The notes under the pieces are model-generated. The model did no database searches and was not told where the DNA came from. It saw only the letters and a program-made list of their open reading frames with translations. A stretch of 64,000 nt of DNA from Xylogone sp. PMI_703 (Eukaryota > Ascomycota > Leotiomycetes): positions 2,542,001 to 2,606,000 of the forward strand of contig JAJTUQ010000003.1 in NCBI GenBank assembly GCA_021399445.1, given 5' to 3'. Each line of letters begins with the position of its first letter. Positions within the stretch are counted from its first letter, which is position 1. This document shows, one piece after another, positions 1 through 10,502 of this stretch. The position numbers and the translations under genes were made by a program.

Positions 1-1
1 T

Positions 2-475
2 CACAATCTCATTAAGACTGAGATCGAAAATGGCATCCCTTCAAACCGCATAATCATAGGTGGCTTTTCCCAAGGTGGTGCAATGGCACTATTTTCCGGT
101 ATCACAAATCCCACAAAGCTTGGTGGTATCTTTGGGCTTTCATGTTACCTTTTACTACACACAAAATTTAAAGAGTCCGTCCCCGAGGATAATCCAAACA
201 AAGATACTCCAATTTTCATGGGCCATGGAGACAGCGATCCTCTTGTTAGGCCAGATTGGGGTAGGACAAGTTACGAGGCTCTCAAAGCTAGCGGATATAA
301 CATAAAGATCAAATTCTACCCGTAAGTACTATAACTATATGCGAGCGCAAGTCTTGTTCTAACTGTCCCGTATTCCAGAGGCCTAGAACACTCAGCAGAT
401 CCAGAGGAGATCGATGACGTTGAAACATTCTTGAACGAAAATATTCCACCTCTAGGCGATAAGCAGACACTGTGA
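2..475 (+). CDS. Acyl-protein thioesterase 1 (partial, 5' end off window)
   Basis: This is the C-terminal part of an alpha/beta hydrolase of the APT1/lysophospholipase family, which removes palmitate from S-acylated proteins in the cytosol. Exons are <2..321 and 379..475, giving 138 residues up to TGA. The intron at 322-378 has a GTAAGT donor and a CAG acceptor, and splicing keeps the frame. The catalytic triad is visible: Ser in GFSQGG, Asp in GHGDSDPLV, and His in GLEHS after the intron. The N-terminal half, including the oxyanion segment, lies before the window. The C-terminus has a normal length for the family. Identification is firm; the exact paralogue is not determined. Confidence 0.9.
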
Positions 476-879
476 CTACAAGGACTAGAAGCCGGGGATG
501 ACATAAATCGAAACGTCGTCCTCATCTTAACTTTAATAATTGCATTTTTGGCAGGGTGGCACTATTTACGCTCCCGAACAAGAGCCGAGGCACGTAATAA
601 TTGAAAGCTCCAAATAGATTCATAAGCGTTTTATATTTATGATATGCGAAAATAGTCCTACTCCGTAAGAAAGACTTAGTCTGACAGCAATGATATTCTA
701 TTTTATCACGTTTGTCAGGATTACGCCTTGTTCGCAATTGTTCAAGCTCTCAGTACGTTACTAATCCACCACGGAAGTATTTCCGTCCGCTAGATAATAT
801 ATCCGCCAGCCTTATCTGGTAGAATAAAAAGCAACAAATACAGCCACTCAAAGGCCTTGGATTTTTCATAATACAATCC
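476..879. other. Intergenic, APT1 3' flank and dioxygenase promoter
   Basis: The two flanking genes run in the same direction. I see no coding signal, RNA gene or repeat here. A clear TATA box close to position 880 is absent. Confidence 0.6.
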
Positions 880-2058
880 ATGAATCGACAATCAGCCTCG
901 CGTTTAATTTCAACATTTGTTGCAGTTACAGTTCTTATACTCGCCATCACACTGGCACCAACTAGATTCCTCGCCTTAGCACCTGAGTTCATTCAACGCC
1001 AATTTGCAAGACAACCAGTGGTAACAAGTACCATATCCAATAAAGCCATGTCTACTAGAACGCCTGTATATTTTCTCAGCCATGGAGGTGTATGTTGACT
1101 CTAAAACGCATGTCTCAGCACACCGCTTACTTACAAGCTGCCACTAGCCAAATATATTGTTTGACAAAGAACATCCTGCATACAAGACTCTCGAAGACAT
1201 AGGGAGAGAAATTACTCAAAAAGTGAACCCAAAGGCTATTGTAGCATTCTCAGCACACTGGCAATCGGAGTCCAACATGATTGAGGTAAATACTGCGGAA
1301 GACACGAATCTAATTTACGAGTAAGTTTTGGTACCTCTTGAATTCTCCTTAAAGTGAAAAGTGGGTAATAAATATATAGCTTCTATGGCTTCCCGTCTGA
1401 ATATTATAAAGCGAAATACCCAAATAAGGGGAGCAAGGAAATTGCCGAGAAAGTCCTAAAGTCCCTTTCAAATGCAGGAATAATGGCAAAGCCCACTAAA
1501 CGCGGCCTGGACCATGGTATTTGGGTATGCTTTAGGATTGGTAAGTTCACCTACGCTGCATCATATTCGGGGCCGAACACTGAATTCGTAACGTGCCCAG
1601 CTTTTGACCCAGAAAAGAACCCTTTAAACGTCCCTATTGTCCAAGTTTCCCTTTTCGGTTCAGAAGATCCCTATAGCCATTATGCTCTTGGCCGAGCAAT
1701 AGAATCTCTCCGTGAGGAGAATATCGCAATTATTGTCTCCGGTATGGCTGTACATAACTTACGGGACTTACGATTCGCTATGATGGAAGGCTCAGGTCCC
1801 TTCCCTTATGTGAAACCATTCGATGAGGCGTTACGAGAAGCTGCCGAAGCTCCGGTTGAAGCCAGAGAAAAGAAGATGGCTGATCTACTCACGACTAAAC
1901 TTGCTAGGCAGGCACATCCTTCGTTTGAGCATGTTTTGCCTTTGCATATTGGCGCTGGTGCAGCAGGTAGCGATTTGGGCAAACGTTTATGGACATTACC
2001 TGAAATGTCAATGTCATGGGCTCAATATAGATTTGGGGAAGTTCCGTCTTCAGCATAA
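880..2058 (+). CDS. LigB/DODA-type extradiol ring-opening dioxygenase with N-terminal hydrophobic extension
   Basis: This is a member of the 4,5-DOPA-dioxygenase (class III extradiol, LigB fold) family, which opens catechol-type rings with a metal-bound site. Four exons: 880..1089, 1148..1320, 1380..1540, 1601..2058, giving 333 residues. The last intron (1541-1600) is 60 nt, in frame and stop-free, so it could be mistaken for coding; removing it restores the family sequence HGIWVCFRI-AFDPEKNPL. Conserved metal or active-site histidines are seen in YFLSHGG, FSAHW, GLDHG and MAVHNL. From the first ATG there is a hydrophobic segment at about residues 10-35, possibly a membrane anchor or organelle signal. 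An in-frame ATG at 1048 (MSTRTPVYFLSHGG) would give the standard soluble protein. Substrate unknown. Confidence 0.88.
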
Positions 2059-2461
2059 TATACCTCAATCTGATCTTCAGCATCTTAATCGATTGGCCAC
2101 ACTAACAATCCTTAAACGTAATGCCGACGTGTACCCTGGTATTTCACTGTCGTCTGTCATATAGTGGCTCTGGTATCAGTTGCAAAATGAGACATCGTAC
2201 CATGTTGTAAGGAATAACCCCGAGCCTACAGCTCCAACGTTTCTAAGCCCAGCATAAATTTGTGCCGGTTGGTACGAGCGAACCTGTACTGGCAACACCA
2301 GGAGTCACATTGGGCTACACAATTGCAACCTTCAAAACTCCATTATTGCATTGGTTTCGCATTGATCGTCTACACTTAAAGATCCTGCAAAGCCTTTATG
2401 CTCATCCGTTTTGTGACCCAAACCACAGGAAAAACCAAAGCAAAAGTCCCACACCCGCTCC
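2059..2461. other. Intergenic, convergent 3' flanks
   Basis: The dioxygenase and RPL24 converge here. I see no gene or repeat. Confidence 0.6.
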
Positions 2462-3171
2462 TTAACGAGTCTTGGCCTGGACCTTAACTGGAGCACCCTT
2501 TGCACCCTGCTTGCTGGCAATTCTCGAAACCTGTCCCTTGGCGGCGTTGGCTGCTGCCTTTGCTTTCTCAAGCTTCTTTGCGCTCTGTGCTGCGGCCCGC
2601 TTCTCCTTACCCTCCTTGATGGCTTGAGCACGTGCTGCGCTGCGCGCTTCTGGTCTCATGGATCGTTTCTCTTTGATGACATCGAGGGAGGCACCAACGA
2701 TAGCACGTTGAGACTTGACGGTGCGACGAGTTCGCTTCTTAGCAACTTCCTGTACGTGGTAATTTCATCAGCATCCTACTATCTGAGTCCATCAAATCGT
2801 CCGTCATTATACGGAGCGTGCCAAATCCATCCTAGGATGAGCAACCATACCTCAGAGATACCCTTCTTATGGTGTCTTCGGAAGAGAACGGTCCAGGAAA
2901 TGCGACGGGGGTTCTTGCGTTGGAGGAAGAGAGACTCGCTCTTGCCATTCTGGAATCGGAAAACCTTGCTGTCACCACGGACATAGATCTTACCCTGTTC
3001 ATAAGATTGTGTCAGCATATCCGTTTAATTCAATGGTATCTCATTGCCACTCTGTATTGCAAAGGTGATATTGCATCAATCGCTATCGAGAGATATGATG
3101 AGGATATATTTCGTCCGTACCTTTCCAGGGTAGATCTTCTCACCAGAGAAGCTATCGTCGTAGGTACGCAT
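2462..3171 (-). CDS. RPL24: 60S ribosomal protein eL24
   Basis: This is a structural protein of the large ribosomal subunit. On the minus strand there are three exons: 3121..3171, 2851..2994 and 2462..2749, with 160 residues in total. Exon 1 encodes the N-terminal [17 protein letters not shown], exon 2 starts [14 protein letters not shown] and carries the RKNPRR block, and exon 3 carries [16 protein letters not shown] and an Ala/Lys-rich tail. Both introns (2750-2850 and 2995-3120) fall between codons. The start is fixed by the strongly conserved MRTYDD. It lies head-to-head with TRM44, 366 bp apart. Length and sequence match fungal eL24 throughout. Confidence 0.97.
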
Positions 3172-3537
3172 GTTGAGTGTTGCGTAGTTATCCGCCGATA
3201 ATTTTGGGTTGTCGTTGGTTGTCGTTCGTCGCTCGTCACTTTCAACAAGTCGCGAATTCCCGTTGTGGGAGCTAGCAAACCCCTCGCTTAGGGCATCGCG
3301 CTAAGCGATCATGTAGCAATCTCAGCCTTGTGGCTCAAGAGACTTTGATTTGAAAATTGTACAGTTACATAACTAAAGCTTTACACAAATATGTTTATTT
3401 ATCCCAAATTACCTCTCATTTAATGAGGGTTCTTCTATTTGTTGCGGTCGTTTGAGCCAGAGCCACCAGGATCACTATTTCATTCAGGGCTTCCGAGGCA
3501 CGTGACTGATATCGGAATCTTTACAGAAGTAATCATC
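3172..3537. promoter_or_regulatory. Divergent promoter region RPL24 / TRM44
   Basis: A 366-bp gap separates the two start codons, so one region must serve both genes. It holds a perfect 8-bp inverted repeat (listed separately). I do not see a TATA box that I can assign with confidence. Confidence 0.55.
3284..3308. repeat. Perfect 8-bp inverted repeat, 9-nt spacer
   Basis: TCGCTTAG at 3284-3291 is mirrored by CTAAGCGA at 3301-3308. It lies about 115 bp upstream of the RPL24 start and about 230 bp upstream of TRM44. It may be a binding site for a dimeric factor or a hairpin in a leader; the function is inferred only from position. Confidence 0.5.
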
Positions 3538-4998
3538 ATGGTGTTTACTCCGGAAACGTATCAAGAAGGATGTGCTCCAGTTATTCGAGAAACTACTGGT
3601 GAGGGATGGACTCCATTATATTGGCACGAGTGCTCGTTTCCTCCAAAGGTTTTCTCTCAAGTGATGCTGAATCAGATTCGGAACCCGAATATTAATTCAA
3701 GCCATTTGTTTAGAGCAGACATATTGTTTAATAGCCCATATACAGAAAATTTTCAACCTAGTGGTGATATTCTTCCACGAATAGTTCATTTCCGTGGATT
3801 TGATCTGAAAGATGTCATAGTACGGACCTTAATTCCCAGAAAAATTCAACTGGATAAACCGCTAGATCAGACCTGCCTTATATACAGCAGTGTTCTTCCT
3901 GAGGGTGTGATACAATCACTGGTGGTATATTTGCCTCATCTCTCGTCGGCAGACCCATTTCCATTTTATCACCCCGCCGTCAGGGGGATTGCATTCTTTC
4001 ACACGTTCACACCACTCACAAACAGCGGCATCTGTTCAATCCATTTCTCCTACTTCGATACTATCCCTAGAGAACCTAAATTGGATAAAATAGCTCTAAA
4101 TCTTCTCTCAACTCTTCACAAACATGGCGAAGGCACTGTTGGTGGATATGTTAAGAGAGTGCACCATGATGTAATTCTCCCCCAAGCCACTGTTCAAAAT
4201 ATTTATGCCCAATTGAAAATCAAATATGCTAAGGCATTAATCGATAGCTGGGTGGAAGTCACTGATCCTACCAAGCACGTTTTTGAGGATCTAGGAATAG
4301 CAGCATTTCTCATTGCATTATGGGCGGAGATGTATCGTGAGACCGAATTCCCTGGTTTCGTTGACATTGGCTGCGGGAACGGGCTTCTCGTTCACATTCT
4401 GATCGAGGAGGGTTATAATGGCTACGGGTTTGATGCTAGAAAACGCAAATCCTGGGAAGAACTATATAACACAAGAACACAGGAGCATCTAAAAGAGCTC
4501 GTCCTTATCCCGTCCATATTGACCGATGCTGAAGATTCAATTTTAAGCATGGAGTGCGAAGATAGCAAACCAGGAATCCATAACGGAGTATTTCCAAAGG
4601 GGACATTCATCATCTCCAACCATGCGGATGAGCTTACTCCTTGGACGCCACTTCTAGGTAATATATCTGAATCACCATTCATGATGATACCGTGTTGCAG
4701 TCATGCTCTCAGTGGAGCAAGATTTCGAGCACCGCCATCGAAGGAAACAGGTGCTTCAAACTCAGCCTATGCTTCATTGGTACATTGGGTATCCGATCTT
4801 GCGAGACAATGTGGCTGGGAAGTTGAAAAAGAAATGTTGAGAATACCGAGCACAAGGAATACCGCTTTGATTGGTAGGCGTCGATCAAAGCCATTTGAGG
4901 AGGTTGATGTGCGAGAAATATTAGGAAATAATGGAGGAGCGACGGGATGGGAAGCAAACTCTATGAAGCTGGTGAAGGGGGAAATAAGAGGACATTGA
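3538..4998 (+). CDS. TRM44: tRNA(Ser) Um44 2'-O-methyltransferase
   Basis: This is an AdoMet-dependent methyltransferase that forms 2'-O-methyluridine at position 44 of tRNA-Ser, in the cytoplasm. It is a single exon of 486 residues. The AdoMet-binding motif I (DIGCGNG) is at about residue 276, followed by the family block EEGYNGYGFDARKRKSW. Further on are SNHADELTPW and CCSHALSG, both typical of TRM44. The open frame extends upstream of 3538 without an ATG; the first ATG (MVFTPETY) is taken as start because it matches the usual beginning of the family. It is divergent from RPL24, so two translation-related genes share one promoter region. Confidence 0.93.
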   Translation: MVFTPETYQEGCAPVIRETTGEGWTPLYWHECSFPPKVFSQVMLNQIRNPNINSSHLFRADILFNSPYTENFQPSGDILPRIVHFRGFDLKDVIVRTLIPRKIQLDKPLDQTCLIYSSVLPEGVIQSLVVYLPHLSSADPFPFYHPAVRGIAFFHTFTPLTNSGICSIHFSYFDTIPREPKLDKIALNLLSTLHKHGEGTVGGYVKRVHHDVILPQATVQNIYAQLKIKYAKALIDSWVEVTDPTKHVFEDLGIAAFLIALWAEMYRETEFPGFVDIGCGNGLLVHILIEEGYNGYGFDARKRKSWEELYNTRTQEHLKELVLIPSILTDAEDSILSMECEDSKPGIHNGVFPKGTFIISNHADELTPWTPLLGNISESPFMMIPCCSHALSGARFRAPPSKETGASNSAYASLVHWVSDLARQCGWEVEKEMLRIPSTRNTALIGRRRSKPFEEVDVREILGNNGGATGWEANSMKLVKGEIRGH

Positions 4999-5099
4999 TT
5001 ATTATCTTCCTAGATTGGCTGTGTTCAACATATGCTACGAAGTATACCCATTAAATCCTCATAATCACGCCTAATCACAGCTTTCAAAAAACAATTAGC

Positions 5100-7108
5100 T
5101 CACACCCGGCAGAGCCGGTTACCAACCATGTGCCATCTCTCATTACCAACGCATGGTGTACACCAAAGCACATCGTCCGGGTCTATCTCCCTTTTGATTT
5201 TCAGTAGCCGTGGATAGTTAGCACCCCAGAATGTCTTCTGGAAGTGCGGTTCGTTGGCATCGGCCTATCACAGGGCAATGAGCGTTAGTTTCTGAGCCTG
5301 TTGGTTATAGAGGACTGACCTCATTTATGTATGCACCTGTATCTGGTGCAAGGTCTCGAAGTGCCTTCACATAGGTGTTTGTCAGCAGGTTTTGCTGTCG
5401 TGCCTTATCACTTTCATTTAGAGGAGTCCAGTTCACTCCAGTCACTTATCCAATTAGTAAGAGAGTGAAATCCTGAATAGCAAAGGAATGCTCACCATAA
5501 TGCACAAGTGACGTTCTCCAGGCAGGAAGTACGGCGTTACTCCCACCTCTCGGCACAGCATCTCTTACTCCTTTACCAGAGACCAGGTACAGCGAGGGAG
5601 TTCCACCTGGCGCGGTTGAGCTTTGCAAAGCGAGTTTCAAGGCAGTGAGATTTGAGGTCAAAGCCTTCTCATCTAGCAGACGTGACCCAATTGCCATATC
5701 TATTCCAGCATTATTGGGACCGTTATTATCTTTGAACCAGTCATAGAATGATGGGTATGTCGTTGTATTCAGAAAAAACCCCCATTGGTTTGGATATGTG
5801 GCGGAGATATTTGCAATAACCGGTGATATGGCTGCATCTACCGATGCAGAGGTATTCGAAGCAGACAGTGCTGGCATCACGAAGACTCCTTCAAAGGCTG
5901 AGATTTGGCTATTGTTATAGGTTGTGTTCGAAGCCATAAATCCATAACCACCTAAGTGTTTCGAAGATAGATCAGGGTACCTTGAAGCCAAATAGGCCAT
6001 AGCATTCCAATATGTCTCTGAGTTCAATAGAGGAGTTCCGAAGCTAAGGGTACTGACAATGAATGGAGTGGGTGGAAATGCCTTGACTGTCACTGCAGTG
6101 ATAACGCCAAAGGTCGAACCTCCTCCCTGATCAAGAATTAGTGGCAAGATATGAGTAAAGGGATATATCATGAGTTGCTACTCACGCCTCGAAGAGCCCA
6201 GAATAAATCTTGATGTTGGCATTCATTAACTGTCAATATCTGCCCACCAGGCGTGACAACTTCTATTTCAAGGACATTATCAGCTGCTAGCCCATACGAT
6301 GCACTTAAAGCACTGTGACCAGCTCCAGTTAGGTAGCCTCCTATACCAACTGTGAGAGCGCCACCGGAGCAAATTGTCAAGTTTTTCAAGCTTGCTGCCA
6401 ATTGAGCTTCACCAAATTGCACTCCTGCCTTCATAGTTATGGCAGGGGTATTGATATGAAAGTGGCAGCTCTCTGGCTTAAACCTGTCATGGAACTTTAA
6501 ACCTTTCATATTATGGGTCCATATTGAAAGAGAGTTTGGAGATGTGGACCTATATAAGAATGAGAATGAGCTCTCTACTAGACCGCGATATCTCCTAAAA
6601 GTCGTCTTGTGACACCAGCTTACCGTCCAAGATAATCATGACCTGTCCCCTTAACATTAAGTCTCACATTATGTTTCCTGGCAAAGTCAACTCCTTTCTT
6701 CACGTCTTCCTTAGAAGTGGCATTTATAACATAAACTGGATATCCTTCACCGCTGCAGGGCGAAGGAATCAGCCAAGGAATGCACGAGTCATTGTTCCAA
6801 TTATTCCAAAGATTACTTATTGGATGGTTTACATGTATATGAACATCAAACCAGGCAGTGTCCACGACTGAGCAGGTTGTAGGATCGTATGTTGGTTGGT
6901 CTGGATGGCAGACAGCACCTGGAGGTACAGGCTGTAGTAAACGACCTGAGACAGAACGGTTGAGTGCCGTCCACTCAGTTCTAGTTGGCCACTCTAAAGA
7001 GCCTGGGGACGCTTTGCAATGCGGTGGATGGGGGTGTTGATGGGCACTGATGAAATTCACCAAGGGAAGAACAGAAATATAAATTAAGCTAAAATTGTTA
7101 TACCACAT
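5100..7108 (-). CDS. Secreted FAD-linked oxidase, berberine-bridge-enzyme type
   Basis: This is an oxidoreductase of the VAO/BBE family with an N-terminal FAD_binding_4 domain and a C-terminal BBE motif. It probably oxidises a small alcohol, sugar or alkaloid outside the cell or in the secretory route. Five exons on the minus strand: 6624..7108, 6186..6549, 5496..6126, 5320..5444, 5100..5264, giving 589 residues. The start at 7108 gives a signal peptide (MWYNNFSLIYISVLPLVNFISA); an in-frame ATG at 7195 would bury it. The His for covalent flavin linkage is in GTGHDYLG. The Cys used by bicovalent members appears replaced by Ala in GGALTVGIGG. Other landmarks are GAGHSALS, FWALRGGGGSTFG and the closing CTPCVGNERW. 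Substrate unknown. Confidence 0.92.
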
Positions 7109-8229
7109 ATTAAACCAAGGTTTGAACAGTTCAATCCAATAATGCGAGGTCGACATAGTACCCCAAGGGATATTCAGAGAGATTAAGGACCACATTATAT
7201 AATAATCTCATGGTAACTGCATCTGTATGGGTTGTAAGATCGGTGCATATCAGGGTTTTTGGATTAAGTTGACGATCCTTCTCCACTTCATGATCTGTAA
7301 GGTTTCGGACGTAGACAGGCTTAGTGAGGCTGTGTAGAGACCGTAGTATGAAGTATACGACAGAAAATCAATATCATATAAAAAAGTAAAGCCATTCAGG
7401 CAAATTTGCTAAAAGATGGCTCCAGAAACTGAGGTCAAGGTACTTATATGTATCCATAACTTTGAATTAGACTTCATTATCTCCTATTCAAGTACCATCT
7501 TTCAGAGTAGTCTTACGATCAGACCTATTTTCACCGAGCCAAAATGTGTTTCCGATGAGAGACAGACAAGACTACCTGTCAGGTATCTAATGACGAAAAC
7601 TCTTGGTCAAGAAAAATAGACTTGGCGGCAGGTACACGTTGTGCTGTAAGACGGGATAACTTGGCGCCACGCATGAGGTTAATTTGACGCCCAGGAAATG
7701 AGAGCCTCTCCCCTCATCTCTCCCCAATGAAGATCTAAGATGCCGAGGCTAGCGGATGGCAGTGCAGAATCCTTCAATTATCGGTATTTGGAATTTTAAA
7801 TAAGAAATGCTTTGAAGCTGTACATCAACCAATGACAGGAGCTGATTTACTCAGTTACAACCTTAAAATGCTGGACATTTTCTTGGTATGGTTGCTGGGA
7901 CTGTAGAAGCGATACCAAAATACTATATCAGGTCCTGACTTTAATCGAAAGGATTTTATCGCTGAGACATGGGATGATACCAAGAAAATCAGGAATTTTG
8001 AATGATTTTGTACAAGCAAGCAACCCTATGACCATTGGACTACCTAAGACTTCGCCTGATGCCGGCAAAAAGCCGCAATATAAGGTAGCTCTAAGTTAGA
8101 GGTACCTGAGTATTCCATCCATGCATGCCTCAAACCGATGTACCCATCATCAAAATGTGGTCACACTTCCCAAAAAATGCTGTTGTTATGCTTGTGCCAT
8201 ATAAGGCGAGATAGGAATTTTTTATTTCT
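7109..8229. other. Intergenic, BBE promoter and EGD1 3' flank
   Basis: A short plus-strand frame begins at 7416 (MAPETEVK) and is followed at once by a donor-like GTACTT, but I could not find a second exon, so I do not call a gene. The rest shows no coding or repeat signal. Confidence 0.5.
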
Positions 8230-9025
8230 TTATTCAACCTTATCGTCAAAGTTCTCGCCGGCAACTAGATCCGGGATGTCATCGTCATCATCATCCTTCT
8301 TGTCCTCTCCTGCCTCTGCCTTCTGCATCGACTGGTAGCTCTCAGCCAACTTTCGGAGTGACGCCAAGGAGTCGGGGCCGAGTTGGTTAAGAATGCCTGG
8401 AACAAGCTCTGTAAGTTCCTTGTCTTCACCGTTACCGTAGATGGCGAAGGTGTTTGCTGGAACGGCAGCGTGCACTGTAAAACATGCCATTAGCATATAC
8501 CCAGGTTAAGGAAACGAAAAATGCCTAAGCTGCGGGGTAGCTGTCTTGCTGGCGCCTGACCTTTTGGTGCAGAGAAATGAATGACATTTCCATCTGACTT
8601 AAACATATTGACCTCCTCTATCGCCTGGATTGGCTGGACGTTGAGCTTCTTAAGAGTGGTCTGTAATTTCTTGTCGTCCATACCAGCGCTCTTGTGGACC
8701 TTCTTGACCTTTCTTCTTGGTGTACCCTTTCCACTATTTATCATTGTTAGTTTCGTGTCATGCCCCCAAAGCTTCACCAAACTTCATGAATGTATCTAAC
8801 GGTATTCGCGAGTTATAAGGACAGAAATACATACCCTGCGCATCATCAGTTAGCTACTATCCCAGGGAGTCGAGGCACTTGAAGTGCGGTTTGCCGGATT
8901 TGTAAACCACCATAATAATATGGGGTATAACATCTCCGTATAAAATTCGCACATTGCGCAAATGAGAAATTTCACATACCAATTCGCACCGACTGCTGCA
9001 TCTTCTTCAACTTTTCCATATCCAT
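8230..9025 (-). CDS. EGD1: Nascent polypeptide-associated complex subunit beta
   Basis: NAC-beta binds emerging nascent chains at the ribosome exit tunnel as a heterodimer with NAC-alpha. Minus-strand exons: 8980..9025, 8835 (one nucleotide), 8561..8733 and 8230..8474, giving 154 residues. Exon 1 encodes [15 protein letters not shown], then the ribosome-binding block [14 protein letters not shown], the NAC domain, and an acidic tail [11 protein letters not shown]. Joining exon 1 directly to 8733 shifts the frame. Inserting the single G at 8835, which is flanked by GCGCAG and GTATGT, restores the conserved I-G-G-K-G. Both flanking introns (8836-8979 and 8734-8834) have GTATGT donors and CTAAC branch sites. 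A weaker GTGAAA donor at 8975 would give an inserted Ile instead. Gene identity is certain; the one-nucleotide exon is inferred. Confidence 0.95.
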
Positions 9026-10041
9026 GACTGCGGTTTTACGACCTTGCGCCGAGGATCGTGGGAAATATGAAGTGGGGGAAAAGATGGATTCTAGAAGACT
9101 TTTCTACACATTAGCAGTCGCCCAATGTGTTATTTAGAGGTTTAGCGGCCAATAATGCCATTGCACAAGACTGTACGTACCAATATTGAGGGGAGGCTTG
9201 AGATCGTGGTTTCGCTCTCCAGATGTGGTCGTGAGGATTAGGTCGGCTTTGTGTGCGCCAAGACTTTCAACAGCTAAGCGAATTTGAGCTTCCTGTGAAG
9301 ACGAAGATGATCTCAACCCCACTATCTGTGATGATGATGAGCAATATGCTCGTCACAGTTTGGTTCAGATACAGACATACTAAAGCTTATGGGTCATTGC
9401 TTATCCTATTACTGTCTGCATAAGCAACTAATACTGTAATATTATATTTTGCCTGGTTTGCCGTCTTCTCAGTGATTATTATGTCATAGCCCTTAGCTCA
9501 TGTCTCGACCACTAGGATAGGACTGTTATCCTCGGGCGATATATTAATAAAAGAATACCAAGTCCATAGGATTACTATTCTCTTGTTTTTATATTTCATA
9601 TTTCCACGTATTGTTCATAATGGAAATTCGTTTTTGTTCGGATCTCAAATCTATTTTTCGGGCGATTTGCTGCGTAATTTGCTATTTTCCGATTCGCGAA
9701 TTCTGCAGTAGACGTATTGACATTGATATTGGGCTGGACATCTTGAAAGCCGTATCTAGTCATATCTTGATAGTAGGGTAAGGAGAGCCTACATTAAGAG
9801 CTATTTCATCTTAATCAAAGATGGCCATCATTCCAGGCAAGGCGCCCTAATAAACATTATCGAACCGCTCTAGCTCATATATTAATCAAGAGCGAGAGAC
9901 AGTGATCTGTCGTCTGGAGCCGCATTGGGTGAGTTTGGATCCCAGCTGTACTCCAGTATGCAATACATCCGCCATAAGTCGTTCTAATATACATACATTT
10001 ATACATACACGCCAACCGCCTTGAGAAACCAGTGTCGGTCA
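9026..10041. other. Intergenic, EGD1 promoter and CBP4 3' flank
   Basis: A 62-codon minus-strand frame at 9134-9322 has no recognisable motif or splice partner. I see no RNA gene. The stretch near 9550-9700 is AT-rich. Confidence 0.5.
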
Positions 10042-10502
10042 CTAGGTCAAGTCCTTTTTCATCTCTGCCTTCCTAGCATTGATTTCATCCACCACCTTGC
10101 TGTCCGCAGTACGTTGTTCTGCTCTCTTTCTACTTTCAGCTTCGGCAGCTGCAATCCATACTAGCACAATCATTAGAACCCATACTGCCGCTTCCTACAT
10201 AGAGAAACTCACTTGGCTTGTCAGACTTTGAGTACTCCTTTAGTCTATTAACAAAATCATCGAACTCCTGCTGGGTAGCTTGTCGATTGGCCAGACTGCG
10301 CTTTTGCAATTCAGGATTGTATTTTAGAAACAGCTCTTCTTCCGTAGGCGTGACCCAATAAGTAAGTGCGGGACCACCGACACACACCACCACACCACTA
10401 TGCCGGTGCATCAGAATGAGGTCCTCCTACTATTTCGGATGGCGTAGCTTACACGAATAACATCTTCCCATACATCCGCCAGTTCGTAGGTCTGGGCGCC
10501 AT
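10042..10502 (-). CDS. CBP4: Cytochrome bc1 complex assembly factor Cbp4
   Basis: Cbp4 is a small inner-membrane mitochondrial protein needed to assemble complex III, acting with the cytochrome b translation and assembly factors. Minus-strand exons: 10453..10502, 10213..10397, 10042..10160, giving 117 residues. It starts [16 protein letters not shown], runs into a single membrane segment ([16 protein letters not shown]), then the family block [19 protein letters not shown] and [16 protein letters not shown], and ends in a charged Ala/Lys coiled tail. The introns are 55 and 52 nt. Exon 1 is only 50 nt and would be missed by simple ORF finding. The length fits the family. Confidence 0.93.

Noticed and set aside
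1541..1600. Open frame running through the dioxygenase as one 191-codon exon
   Set aside because: The 60-nt stretch has a GTAAGT donor and CCCAG acceptor and inserts 20 residues that break the family sequence; it is an intron.
9134..9322. 62-codon minus-strand ORF upstream of EGD1
   Set aside because: No motif, no splice partner, and low-complexity Ser content; probably chance.
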